A stretch of 42,245 bases of DNA from W11650 sp041844915 (GCA_041844915.1 JBGZBY010000030.1:1-42245), one strand, 5' to 3'; shown: positions 1 to 7,847, counted from the first letter of the stretch. A program made the numbers and translations. Notes: generated by a model not told the origin, from the letters alone.

Positions 1-88
1 ACTTAGGCATTCCCCTTCCGTGGGGTAATGATATTTCCCATTTAGTGTCTGATCTGGATATCTCACTTGCTTAGCCTATATTTGCTCA

Positions 89-772
89 ATGATAAATTCG
101 ATTGAAGAAAATAATTTTCAACTGGAATATGATTTTTCTATTTTGCAATATTGTAAATGCTGTGGATTTGATTACAACAGTGGACAAAATTATCAAGAAA
201 TAAAAGCAACTTTAAAAAAATTATCAGATCGTTCTATTTGGCTGGATTTAGGGGATAGTGAAGTTTTAGTTCGTTTTTTAGCAAAGGTTAGAACCAATAA
301 ACGAAGCGGACAAGTTTATATTAAGTTAGACGAAGATTTAGTCCCATATCTATTTGACCTGAAGAAAAAGTTCACAAAATATCAATTATACAATATTTTA
401 GCCATGAAGTCCGCCTTTTCTATTCGTTTGTATGAAATATTAAAATCCTATTGTTTTCATGAAACAGGTGCTTTTTGCAAAAGCTTTTTATTGGACGACT
501 TAAAGAAAATGTTAATGGTTCATGAAGTTAAATCTTATGGTGATTTTAGCTTATTTAGGGCAAGAGTTTTAGAGATTGCTTTAAGAGAAATTAATGATTT
601 AACAGATATTACTGTTACTTACGGAGTAATAAAAAAATCAAAAAAAGTCGTTGAAATAGAATTTCTTATTCAGTACAAAACTGGCAGGGAAATTTTAAGC
701 CAAGCCTTAAAAGTGGATAGATACTTAGACGATTTAAAGCCGATAGAGAATCAAGTAGAGCTGAGTATTTAA
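89..772 (+). CDS. Rep_3 family replication initiator, N-terminally truncated (likely decayed)
   Basis: This 227-residue protein matches the Rep_3/RepB winged-helix initiators of Firmicutes plasmids and phages, which bind iterons and start replication. Family landmarks are the CKCCGFDYNSGQNY stretch (residues 22-35), KKLSDRSIWL (42-51), FTKYQLYNILAMKS (95-108) and the following IRLYEILKSY. Full-length relatives carry about 40 more residues at the N-terminus. Reading the same frame upstream of the ATG gives more of that first domain (YLTCLAYICSMI) but meets TGA codons at 50-52 and 29-31, so the gene appears broken at its 5' end. There is no good ribosome site before the ATG. It is AT-richer than its surroundings and stands alone, consistent with a decayed integrated element. 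Family assignment is firm; activity is doubtful. Confidence 0.75.
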   Translation: MINSIEENNFQLEYDFSILQYCKCCGFDYNSGQNYQEIKATLKKLSDRSIWLDLGDSEVLVRFLAKVRTNKRSGQVYIKLDEDLVPYLFDLKKKFTKYQLYNILAMKSAFSIRLYEILKSYCFHETGAFCKSFLLDDLKKMLMVHEVKSYGDFSLFRARVLEIALREINDLTDITVTYGVIKKSKKVVEIEFLIQYKTGREILSQALKVDRYLDDLKPIENQVELSI

Positions 773-821
773 ACTTTTTCTTTTTGACAAATTGAAAAGA
801 GAATGCTAAGCTTATCTAAGT

Positions 822-856
822 AAAAAGCCTTATAGTTCGCAGCTATAAGGCTTTTT
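822..856 (+). terminator. Rho-independent terminator after rep
   Basis: A perfect 14-bp stem (822-835 with 843-856) with a 7-nt loop starts 50 nt after the rep stop. The stem begins in A5 and ends in T5, so it could act in both directions. Confidence 0.85.
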
Positions 857-1185
857 GTTGATTTTGGATATAGTTTCTTTTCTGGTTATTTATAGTATAC
901 CATCGTAACAGATGAAAAGTCAATCTTGTTTTTTCTTTTTTTGTGTGTGATTTATGGGTATGCTTTTCTTTAAAGTTCTTTGTTTTGTTTTTTTCTGGCC
1001 TGTTTGAGGCAGATCGTCTTTGCTTTTCTAAATTCTCAAAATTTTCTCTAAGACAACAGGGTATGCGATGGGAACGGCTTTCCAGTAAATTCTCAAAGCA
1101 AGTTCTAGGAGAATTGGAAGTTGCACTAAATGTGAGAAATCGTAGGAGTTAGCATGAGAAATTGAAAAATAAAAACGAAAATAAA
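857..1185. other. AT-rich gene-free stretch
   Basis: I see no supported gene here. A 69-codon open frame at 943-1152 has no ribosome site and a low-complexity composition. The stretch separates the rep remnant from the minus-strand gene remnants and shares their decayed look. Confidence 0.5.
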
Positions 1186-1215
1186 AATATTGCCCGACCT
1201 AGATCGAGCAATATT
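1186..1215 (-). terminator. Minus-strand terminator behind the deoB remnant
   Basis: An 8-bp stem (1186-1193 with 1208-1215), with a further CGA/TCG pairing inside, is followed on the minus strand by a T-rich run (T5AT4). It lies about 80 nt beyond the deoB-like stop codon and is probably the original terminator of that gene, now left with the remnant. Confidence 0.7.
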
Positions 1216-1296
1216 AAATTTCCCTTATTTCATAGTCACTGACCGGTGAACCACATCTCGCAGCCGCTACTTGCTGATTTTACGAAGCAGCTTGTT

Positions 1297-1428
1297 TTAA
1301 ACGGAGCCTTTTTGCTTCAGCATCCCCAGAAAGCTTTCTCCATCCTGCGTTGCCGCCGCATTCAATGCTTCCGCTGCTGTGGCAGCAATATCCGCTAAGC
1401 TATGCCGAATTCCCAGATCAACATTCCC
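1297..1428 (-). pseudogene. deoB: Phosphopentomutase (DeoB) C-terminal fragment
   Basis: On the minus strand the frame ending at TAA 1297-1299 reads GNVDLGIRHSLADIAATAAE and continues to a GESFLGML end. This is the conserved C-terminus of phosphopentomutase (LG-R-FADI-AT--E), which interconverts ribose 1- and 5-phosphate. Only about 43 of roughly 390 residues remain. The frame is blocked at once upstream by TAA at 1429-1431, where SGNH hydrolase sequence begins in another frame. It therefore cannot be a functional gene. The family call rests on remembered motif similarity. Confidence 0.6.
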
Positions 1429-1556
1429 TTATAGCCTTGCCCCAGCTCCTTTGCCAGCACTCTCGTCCAGCGGGTGTCGTCATCAAAGCGATCCTTTGTT
1501 TCAGCATTATACCCCCAAGTATTGGAATCTCCAAAGCATACAATCCTCTTTTTCAT
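1429..1556 (-). pseudogene. SGNH/GDSL hydrolase N-terminal fragment
   Basis: From ATG 1554-1556, preceded by a GAGGAG-type ribosome site, the minus strand encodes MKKRIVCFGDSNTWGY and then about 25 more residues (TRWTRVLAKELGQGY). This is block I of SGNH hydrolases (GDSN with the nucleophile serine) and the start of the arylesterase-like family. After residue ~43 the homology stops and deoB-like sequence begins in a different frame; the open frame itself ends at 1395. The catalytic Asp-His block is missing, so this is a dead 5' fragment. Confidence 0.65.
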
Positions 1557-1763
1557 TGCTCCTCTTTCCGCGCAATAACGCGCCTTTCGCGCCATGACCT
1601 TGCCCGCTGCCCCGAACCGGATGCCCCTTGCCTTCTCCCCTGTCTGTAATATTTTTGATTATATTCCTGCCAAAGCATAAAGTCAATGCCGCCTCCCCAT
1701 TAAAGCGCTCCGTCTCAGGTAAGCCCTTAGGGGGCTTGCGTTTTGCACTGCGGGCAAAGAGGA
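1557..1763. other. Gene-free stretch upstream of the marR promoter
   Basis: No supported gene. A 6-bp GC-rich hairpin (AAGCCC 1721-1726 with GGGCTT 1732-1737) is present but has no obvious partner gene. Open frames crossing this part on both strands lack ribosome sites. Confidence 0.4.
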
Positions 1764-1792
1764 TTGACAGAATTTTTTTCATCTGATATAAT
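1764..1792 (+). promoter_or_regulatory. Sigma-A promoter of the marR-MATE operon
   Basis: A perfect consensus promoter: TTGACA at 1764-1769, a 17-nt spacer, and TATAAT at 1787-1792. Transcription would start near 1799, giving a leader of about 110 nt before marR. Confidence 0.85.
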
Positions 1793-1833
1793 AGTTGACA
1801 TAGCAACTATTATATCTATGAAAAAGCAACTAT
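1787..1833 (+). promoter_or_regulatory. Palindromic operator over the -10 box (MarR-type)
   Basis: An 11-bp perfect inverted repeat (TATAATAGTTG at 1787-1797, CAACTATTATA at 1804-1814, 6-nt centre) begins in the -10 box. A further half-site, AGCAACTAT, recurs at 1802-1810 and 1825-1833. MarR proteins bind such AT-rich palindromes as dimers, so autoregulation by the gene at 1910 is inferred. Confidence 0.75.
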
Positions 1834-1909
1834 GAAAAGCTCGGCAGAAAAATCTTTTTCCCAGCAAAACAGATCATTTTAATAAATCGCCGAGCCCTCC
1901 TGCAAAGCT

Positions 1910-2395
1910 ATGAAACCTCTTTCGCATCCAAAAAACAATTCTTTTTATTTAAATCGCTTGATTTCCATGATTTACCGGCACAGCCGTATTTACATGGACA
2001 GCCGGTTGGAGGAATTGAACCTTCAATCTGGTCAGTATACCTATCTGCTCTATCTTTATCACCATGATGGACAAAAGCAGGACGATATCGTAAAAACGCT
2101 TCGGATTGACAAGGCGGGAACCACCAGAGCCTTAAATAAATTGGAAAAGAGCGGCTATATCTTTCGCAAGCCTGATGAAAAGGATCGACGGGGAAAGCTG
2201 GTTTACCTGACGGAAAAGGCATGGCAAATCCAACCGCTGCTGCTTAAATTTTACTCCAATTGGCTAAATCTGGCGCTGGAGGGCTTTGACGAAAGCGAGC
2301 TGGAGCATTTATACCATTTGCTGAATCGCGTGGCGATCAATGCGATCGCTGTCACAGAAGGAAAGGAAAAAGGAAATGAACGAAAAACAAATTGA
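1910..2395 (+). CDS. MarR family transcriptional regulator
   Basis: A 161-residue winged-helix regulator that should repress its own operon and release DNA on binding a small molecule. The central part (about 55-115) has the MarR DNA-binding signature, with recognition helix DKAGTTRALNKLEKSGY and a wing containing PDEKDRRGK-VYLTEK. The ribosome site is weak; the ATG follows a pyrimidine-rich stretch. The leader holds a 7-bp inverted repeat (1839-1845 with 1889-1895) ending 14 nt before the start, which could modulate translation. It overlaps the MATE exporter by 20 nt, the arrangement of mepR-mepA in staphylococci, and its likely target is the palindrome at 1787-1814. Confidence 0.9.
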   Translation: MKPLSHPKNNSFYLNRLISMIYRHSRIYMDSRLEELNLQSGQYTYLLYLYHHDGQKQDDIVKTLRIDKAGTTRALNKLEKSGYIFRKPDEKDRRGKLVYLTEKAWQIQPLLLKFYSNWLNLALEGFDESELEHLYHLLNRVAINAIAVTEGKEKGNERKTN

Positions 2396-3743
2396 GCTAA
2401 AGGAAGCGCCCGTTTTTCACCTGCTGCTGAAATACTCCATACCGGCAATCATCGGCATGCTGGTAAATGCGCTTTATAATGTGGTAGACCGAATTTTTAT
2501 CGGCAATATGGTAAAGGATCCCCTAGCCATGAGCGCCGTAGGTCTGACCTTTCCTTTTATGCTGGTGATTTTCGGCTTTTGCATGCTGATCGGCGTAGGC
2601 GGCTCTAGCCGTATTTCTATTTTTTTAGGAGAGGGGAATACCGAAAAAGCCAATCAAATCCTAGGCAATATGCTTACCTTGATTCTGCTGCTGATCTCCT
2701 TCATTGCTGTGTTTAGCTCCATCTTTAAGACTCCGATTCTCTACTTTCTTGGGGCAAGCAGCGACACCATCGGCTATGCTGAGCAGTATATTCAGGTCAT
2801 TTTATTCGGCGCTCTTTTTCAAGGGCTGTCCTATTGCTTTAATGCTACCATGCGATCGGAGGGCAATCCCAAAAAGGCCATGTTCACCATGCTAATCGGA
2901 GCCGGAGCCAATATCATTCTTGACCCTATTTTTATCGGTCCGTTGGGGCTGGGTGTTGCCGGCGCCGCTTGGGCAACCATTATTTCACAGTTTATTTGTA
3001 TGCTCTGGGTGCTGTCACATTATTTTTCTAAGGACAGTATTTTGAAATTTCATAGAAAATTTTTAGCCCTGCGCCCAGATCTGGTAAAAAGCATTGTATC
3101 CATCGGTATGGCTCCGTGTCTTATGCAGCTTGCTTCCGGTTTGATTTCTGCCACTGCCAATAACGCATTACGCCTACACGGAGGCGATCTGGCAATCGGC
3201 GCAATGGCAATTGTCAATTCAATCGCCGCTTTTATCATGATGCCAATTTTTGGAATCAATCAAGGCTCACAGCCGATTATTGGCTTTAATTATGGCGCAA
3301 AGCAATACGCTCGCTCCAAAAAGGCTTGGAAAATGGCTGCTCTGGCAGCTACCACGATCTGCATCCTAGGCTTTTTGGCAACACAGTTTTTCTCAGAAGC
3401 ATTGGTTCGCGGCTTTACGCCAAATACAGAGCTGCTTGCCTTAGCTGCCGGCGGACTGCGCAAGCTTTTGATGCTTTTGCCGATTATCGGCTTTCAGGTT
3501 GTCAGCGCCAATTATTTTCAGGCAGTGGGCAAGGCCTCCAAGTCTATGGTGCTTGGTATGCTACGGCAGGTAATCATTCTGATTCCCTTGCTTTTTACTC
3601 TGCCCAGCTTCTGGGGTATTAACGGCGTCTGGTTTGCCTTTCCCATAGCCGATTTCCTTTCCTCTATCATCACGGGAGTCTTTATTTTTCAGGAAATGAA
3701 GCATCTGACAAAAATGACAAGAGAGCTGCCCGCAATAAAATAA
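2376..3743 (+). CDS. MATE family multidrug efflux transporter (MepA-like)
   Basis: A membrane exporter of 455 residues with about twelve hydrophobic helices, expected to expel cationic drugs or metabolites in exchange for Na+ or H+. The opening (APVFHLLLKYSIPAIIGM, then NALYNVVDRIFIGN) is typical of the MATE family, and the second half repeats the same plan. I chose ATG 2376 because it follows an AAGGAA ribosome site and gives the family's usual start; the frame is open further upstream. It is co-transcribed with and overlaps marR. Substrate cannot be told from sequence. A run of hairpins follows (3781-3889). Confidence 0.9.
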   Translation: MNEKQIELKEAPVFHLLLKYSIPAIIGMLVNALYNVVDRIFIGNMVKDPLAMSAVGLTFPFMLVIFGFCMLIGVGGSSRISIFLGEGNTEKANQILGNMLTLILLLISFIAVFSSIFKTPILYFLGASSDTIGYAEQYIQVILFGALFQGLSYCFNATMRSEGNPKKAMFTMLIGAGANIILDPIFIGPLGLGVAGAAWATIISQFICMLWVLSHYFSKDSILKFHRKFLALRPDLVKSIVSIGMAPCLMQLASGLISATANNALRLHGGDLAIGAMAIVNSIAAFIMMPIFGINQGSQPIIGFNYGAKQYARSKKAWKMAALAATTICILGFLATQFFSEALVRGFTPNTELLALAAGGLRKLLMLLPIIGFQVVSANYFQAVGKASKSMVLGMLRQVIILIPLLFTLPSFWGINGVWFAFPIADFLSSIITGVFIFQEMKHLTKMTRELPAIK

Positions 3744-3780
3744 GCGGTATTTTCCCCTAAAGCAAAGCTTTTTTCACGGC

Positions 3781-3889
3781 TATGCCAAATGAGATAAAAT
3801 ATAAAAAGCATTCTTAGATATAGCCTTTGGCATAAATAAATTATATCATAAAAGCACATGAATTAGGCCTCGCCTCTCCATGTGCTTTT
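3781..3889 (+). terminator. Hairpins after the MATE gene, including a probable terminator
   Basis: Two inverted repeats lie in tandem: TATGCCAAA (3781-3789) with TTTGGCATA (3826-3834), and an 11-bp perfect stem AAAAGCACATG (3850-3860) with CATGTGCTTTT (3879-3889). The second has A- and T-rich ends and could terminate transcription from both sides. The rest of 3890-4160 shows no gene. Confidence 0.6.
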
Positions 3890-4164
3890 GCTTGTCCTTT
3901 CTGATCTTATTGGTTTCTTCCCGTAGGATTGGGCGCTTTTGTTTTTTTAGGCAGCAGCCCTTTCTTACATTCGTTATCTCTCAGCAGCTATTTCCGCCTT
4001 ATGAAGCACTCCTTCTGAATTATCGCGCGTAAAGCCTGCTTTCAGCCACCTGACCTATGTATTCAGGAGAATAATTTTAACCTGCCTAAACAAAATTCTT
4101 CCCATCGCGAAGCTTTATGCCATTTTTTCGGATTACTGCAAAAGACCTGATACAAAATACAAGA

Positions 4165-4193
4165 AGAAATCCGCTCTGACATAGAGCATTTCT
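4165..4193 (-). terminator. Probable terminator of the ecf operon
   Basis: A hairpin (AGAAAT + GCTCT pairing AGAGC + ATTTCT, two-base bulge, 5-nt loop) lies about 110 nt past the ecfT stop. On the minus strand it is followed by a pyrimidine-rich TTCTTCTT stretch. Confidence 0.5.
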
Positions 4194-4300
4194 CGCAAGA
4201 ATACGAACAGGCTGCCATGCAAAGAAACCCCGCTACAATCCATACCCTTCGCTTCTCTCTTGCCCGATCGGCAAAAATCTGCCAAAATACCACCTAGTAT

Positions 4301-5110
4301 TTACGCCCCTATCCCCCAGCGAAACGCCAGCACGCCCGCCAGATACAGCGCCATAAGAAGATAGGCAAGCGCGTCGCTTTTGCTGTAATGAAGCGGCTTA
4401 AACTTGGTTCTGCCCTTGCCGCCCCGATAGCAGCGAGCCTCCATAGCTAGCGCAAGGTCATCGGCACGGCGAAATGCCGACAGAAAGAGCGGCACCAGAA
4501 GCGGCAGCATGGCTTTGGCTTTTTTGATAATGCCCTTTTGCTCAAAATTGGCTCCTCTTGCCAGCTGCGCCTTCATAATCTTATCCGTTTCTTCTAATAG
4601 GATGGGAATAAAGCGCAGTGCAATCGACATCATCATAGCGATTTCATGCGCCGGTACCTTGACCTTTTCCAGCGGCTTCAGCAGACTTTCCATCGCATCG
4701 GTCAAAGCGACAGGCGGCGTTGTCAAGGTCAAAAACGAAGATCCCAAAATCAAAAGAATCAGCCGCATTGCCATGGCAATTGCCGAAAAAACGCCTTCTT
4801 TGGTGATTTTGATAAAATGCCATTCCAGCCAGATTTCCTTTCCCGGCGTCTGAAATAAATTGAAGGCAACGGTGATGAAGATAATGATAAATACCGCTCT
4901 TAAGCCCCGCAGCATAAACGACAGCGGCACTCTGGAAAGCCTTGCCAGCCCCAGCAGCAATAAGGTTATGCCCAAATACAGCCGAATATCGGCAGAAAAA
5001 AAGAGGGAGAGCACAAATACAAAGCTCATAATCACCTTTGTCCTGGGGTCTAGACGGTGAATCGGCGAATCCGCCGGATAATATTGTCCTATGGTAATAT
5101 CTCGAATCAT
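4301..5110 (-). CDS. ecfT: ECF transporter transmembrane component EcfT
   Basis: The 269-residue membrane scaffold of an energy-coupling factor transporter, which joins vitamin-binding S components to the two ATPases. It begins MIRDITIGQYYPADSPIHRL, followed by DPRTK, the standard EcfT start, with five or six hydrophobic helices. The later coupling region carries the alanine-arginine-glycine type motifs (QLARGANF; AMEARCYRGG). ATG 5108-5110 follows AGGAGCATT; the frame is open to 5167 but that part does not look like EcfT. A 155-nt gap to ecfA2 is longer than usual. The usual follow-on genes truA, rplM and rpsI are not here. Confidence 0.93.
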   Translation of the reverse strand: MIRDITIGQYYPADSPIHRLDPRTKVIMSFVFVLSLFFSADIRLYLGITLLLLGLARLSRVPLSFMLRGLRAVFIIIFITVAFNLFQTPGKEIWLEWHFIKITKEGVFSAIAMAMRLILLILGSSFLTLTTPPVALTDAMESLLKPLEKVKVPAHEIAMMMSIALRFIPILLEETDKIMKAQLARGANFEQKGIIKKAKAMLPLLVPLFLSAFRRADDLALAMEARCYRGGKGRTKFKPLHYSKSDALAYLLMALYLAGVLAFRWGIGA

Positions 5111-5265
5111 AATGCTCCTATCGTTCCTGCGTTCGGCGACTTTTATACGTCCAAACAGAAAATACATTTCTCAAGGACGCGGAAAATCCGCCGTTATCCG
5201 GCATTGGTATTTTCCTTGTTCAGCCGGAAAGCAGTCCTTAACAAATATCAAAATCGCCAAAACCG

Positions 5266-6120
5266 CTACCTCTCTGCTTTGATTTGCTTCTCAATCAAGG
5301 GCAGCGCTTCCTCTATTGTAATCACCGTCTGCGGCAGATCAAAGCCTCTTTGCTTTAGCTGATATACCAGCTCCGTAATCTGCGGCACATTCAGTCCCAA
5401 GGAAAGCAAGGTATCTCTTTGCGCAAAAACCTCATGCGGTGTGCCGTCCAGCACGACGCTTCCACTATCCATGGCAATGACCCGCTCGACATATTCTGCC
5501 ACATCCTCCATACTATGCGATACCAAAAGAATGGTGATGCCGGTTTGCTTATGCAATCTGCGAATCTGGTTTAAAATGCTGTCCCTTCCTTTGGGGTCAA
5601 GCCCGGCCGTCGGTTCATCCAAAATCAGAACCTTCGGCTGCATGGCCAGCACTCCGGCAATGGCAGCTCTCCGCTTCTGGCCGCCGGACAGCTCAAACGG
5701 AGACTTATCCATATATTTCTCCTTTAGCCCTACCAGCTCCGCTGCTTCCTTTACTCTTTTCTCGATTTCGTCTGCGGATAGATTTAAGTTTTTCGGCCCA
5801 AAGGCAATATCCTTTGCTATCGTCAGCTCAAAGAGCTGATGCTCCGGATACTGAAACACCAGTCCGACCTCCTGCCGCAGCGAATTTAAATCGCCGCTTT
5901 GCCGGTCGATCGTTCTGCCGTTTACCTCGACTACGCCCGACGTTGCTCGAATCAATCCGTTGATATGCTGAATCAGCGTTGATTTACCGCTGCCGGTATG
6001 CCCGATGATTCCAACAAACTCGCCATCGGCAATCTCCAGATTGATATCCTTTAGCGCGGTTTTTTCAAATGGCGTTCCGGCGGAATAAATATAATTCAGT
6101 CCTTTTATCTTAATCGACAT
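5266..6120 (-). CDS. ecfA2: ECF transporter ATPase EcfA2
   Basis: The second ATP-binding subunit of the group II ECF module, 284 residues. Walker A is GHTGSGKST (40-48), the Q-loop lies at VFQYPEHQLF (88-97), the signature is LSGGQKRR (144-151), and Walker B ends at LILDEP with the catalytic Glu near 169. A C-terminal segment after the switch His is typical of EcfA proteins and pairs with EcfT. Its start overlaps the end of ecfA1 by 16 nt, implying translational coupling of the two ATPases, which work as a heterodimer. Confidence 0.95.
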   Translation of the reverse strand: MSIKIKGLNYIYSAGTPFEKTALKDINLEIADGEFVGIIGHTGSGKSTLIQHINGLIRATSGVVEVNGRTIDRQSGDLNSLRQEVGLVFQYPEHQLFELTIAKDIAFGPKNLNLSADEIEKRVKEAAELVGLKEKYMDKSPFELSGGQKRRAAIAGVLAMQPKVLILDEPTAGLDPKGRDSILNQIRRLHKQTGITILLVSHSMEDVAEYVERVIAMDSGSVVLDGTPHEVFAQRDTLLSLGLNVPQITELVYQLKQRGFDLPQTVITIEEALPLIEKQIKAER

Positions 6121-6947
6121 AATGCCTCCACCATTTCCTCTATGGTCAGCCCCTGCCCGCTTAAGGGGTATCCATCCTGCTTCAGTCGATACGCCAGCTC
6201 GGCTGTCTGCGGCACATCCAGTCCTAGAGCCTTCATTTCCTCCACCTGTGAAAAAATCTGCCTTGGGCTTCCCTGCAAAGCAATCCTACCATGATCGATC
6301 ACAAAAATATGATCGGCCTCGATCGCTTCTTCCATATAATGAGTAATTAAAATAATAGTAATGCCCTCTTTATTTAGGCGCTTAATCGTTTTCATCACTT
6401 CTCTGCGCCCGCTGGGGTCAAGCATAGCAGTCGGCTCGTCAAGTACAATACAGCTGGGCTTCATTGCCAATACGCCGGCAATGGCAATTCTTTGCTTTTG
6501 CCCGCCGGACAGCTTATTGGGAGAATGCTTGGCATAATGGAGCATCTTCACAGAAGAAAGCGCTTCTTCCACTAAATTGCCAATCTCTGCGGTAGGTACT
6601 CCTAAATTTTCCGGCCCAAACGCCGTGTCTTCCTCTACTACGCTGCCAATAATCTGATTATCCGGATTTTGAAAGACCATACCGACATTTTTGCGCAGCT
6701 CCCAAAGCTGCCCGGTATCTGTCGTGTTGATTCCGTTGACGGTAATGCTTCCCTCTGTTGGAAAAAGAAAGGCGTTTAAATGCTTGGCAAAGGTTGATTT
6801 GCCGGAGCCATTATGACCGAGAATCGCGACAAAGCTGCCTTTTTCAATTTCCAAGGAGATATCCTCCAGCGCTCGAAAAATTTGCTTTTCCTCACCGTCC
6901 TCCTGCTGTAGTATATAATCATGTCTGACATGCTCTGCTTTGATCAT
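6105..6947 (-). CDS. ecfA1: ECF transporter ATPase EcfA1
   Basis: The first ATPase of the ECF module, 280 residues. Walker A GHNGSGKST spans 44-52, the Q-loop follows at VFQNPDNQI, the signature LSGGQKQR begins near 146, and Walker B with catalytic Glu lies at 167-171 (CIVLDEPTA). The start is preceded by GAGG at a normal distance. It sits downstream of rplQ as in many Bacillota, but a terminator and a 280-bp tandem repeat intervene, so either read-through or a separate promoter must serve it. I see no clear promoter in between. Confidence 0.95.
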   Translation of the reverse strand: MIKAEHVRHDYILQQEDGEEKQIFRALEDISLEIEKGSFVAILGHNGSGKSTFAKHLNAFLFPTEGSITVNGINTTDTGQLWELRKNVGMVFQNPDNQIIGSVVEEDTAFGPENLGVPTAEIGNLVEEALSSVKMLHYAKHSPNKLSGGQKQRIAIAGVLAMKPSCIVLDEPTAMLDPSGRREVMKTIKRLNKEGITIILITHYMEEAIEADHIFVIDHGRIALQGSPRQIFSQVEEMKALGLDVPQTAELAYRLKQDGYPLSGQGLTIEEMVEALCRLR

Positions 6948-6978
6948 CCGTTTTCCTCACTTTTCTATTATTGCCTGC

Positions 6979-7258
6979 CCAGCTCCGCTTGTAAGCTGGC
7001 TCACCAGCGCTTGATCAAGCCATTTTTATGAAATCCTTTTACTCCGCGATCACTTGGAACCTTCACCGCCGCTTTCTGCTGCAAGCCGGTCAAATCCTTG
7101 ACTGGCTCGCTTATAAGCAGGCTCGCTCGCCGCTTGACCAAGATATTTTTATGAAATTCTTTTACTCCGCGATCACTTGGAACCTTCACCGCCGCTTTCT
7201 GCCGCAAGCTGGTCAAAGGCCTAACCAGCTCCGCTTGCAGGTAGGCTCGCCCGCCGCT
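6979..7258. repeat. Tandem repeat, 123-bp unit, about 2.3 copies
   Basis: Two adjacent units, 7013-7135 and 7136-7258, share a nearly identical core (for example 7028-7080 and 7151-7203 differ at very few bases). The tail of the unit recurs a third time at 6979-7012. The period is 41 codons, so the repeat stays open in more than one frame on both strands. These open frames have no ribosome sites and look like by-products. The array fills the gap between the rplQ terminator and ecfA1. Confidence 0.85.
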
Positions 7259-7276
7259 GGTCACGCTTTCATAGCA

Positions 7277-7306
7277 AAGAGGGATTAAGCTGTCTTAATC
7301 CCTCTT
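7277..7306 (-). terminator. Terminator at the end of the ribosomal protein cluster
   Basis: A perfect 13-bp stem (7277-7289 with 7294-7306, loop of 4) lies 4 nt beyond the rplQ stop. The T-run on the minus strand is short (TTTG), so some read-through into ecfA1 is possible. Confidence 0.75.
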
Positions 7307-7310
7307 GTGT

Positions 7311-7847
7311 TTATACCAATTCTAAAATTACGAGTTCGGCGGCATCGCCTTTTCTTTCTCCTAACTTGATTGCACGGGTGTAGCCGCCTTTGCGGTCAAC
7401 ATATTTCGGTGCAATTTCGGAAAAGAGCTTGTCTACCAAATCAACCTGCTTGGTATTGGCGCGTCTTTTAGAATTTTCCGCCGGAACTTCCGTGACCGGA
7501 TACAATACTTGAAGCATTTTTCTTCTTGCATTCATCCTTGACGGATTGTCCTTTTTTACTGTTTTTTGCACTTCTTCGTACTGCGTTACCTTCTTGCCGT
7601 CAACAACCTCTTTCACACGCTTTCCATCGGCCGTTTTCTTCGGAACCTTTTGAGTAACCGTGACCTCTGTGAAATTATCCTTTTCCTTGACTGCAAGAGT
7701 GATCAGTTTTTCTGCAATTTTACGAATCTCTTTTGCTTTGGTTTCAGTAGTCTTTATCTTACCATGATACAGCAATGCCGTAACTTGATTTCTAAGCAGT
7801 GCCTTCCGTTGACCGGAAGTCCTGCCAAGCTTACGATACGCAGACAT
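7311..7847 (-). CDS. rplQ: 50S ribosomal protein L17, with an insertion
   Basis: L17 of the large subunit, near the exit tunnel. The start (MSAYRKLGRTSGQRKALLRN) and the end (the KGGYTRAIKL region and DAAELVILELV) are standard. At 178 residues it is about 50-60 longer than E. coli or Bacillus L17. The extra part, roughly 60-110, is lysine- and valine-rich (VPKKTADGKRVKEVVDGKK). Long L17 versions are known in some Clostridia. It is the last gene of the alpha part of the cluster, 24 nt after rpoA, with GGAGG before the ATG. Confidence 0.97.
   Translation of the reverse strand: MSAYRKLGRTSGQRKALLRNQVTALLYHGKIKTTETKAKEIRKIAEKLITLAVKEKDNFTEVTVTQKVPKKTADGKRVKEVVDGKKVTQYEEVQKTVKKDNPSRMNARRKMLQVLYPVTEVPAENSKRRANTKQVDLVDKLFSEIAPKYVDRKGGYTRAIKLGERKGDAAELVILELV

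Noticed and set aside
943..1152. 69-codon plus-strand open frame
   Set aside because: No ribosome site, low-complexity phenylalanine-rich start, no recognisable motif, and it lies in decayed AT-rich sequence.
1350..1649. 99-codon plus-strand open frame
   Set aside because: Runs antisense across the SGNH/deoB remnants, where the minus strand explains the sequence.
4063..4293. 76-codon minus-strand open frame after ecfT
   Set aside because: No ribosome site or homology; it contains the probable ecf terminator hairpin.
7001..7288. Open frames on both strands across the 123-bp tandem repeat
   Set aside because: Both are by-products of a repeat whose period is divisible by three; neither has a ribosome site.
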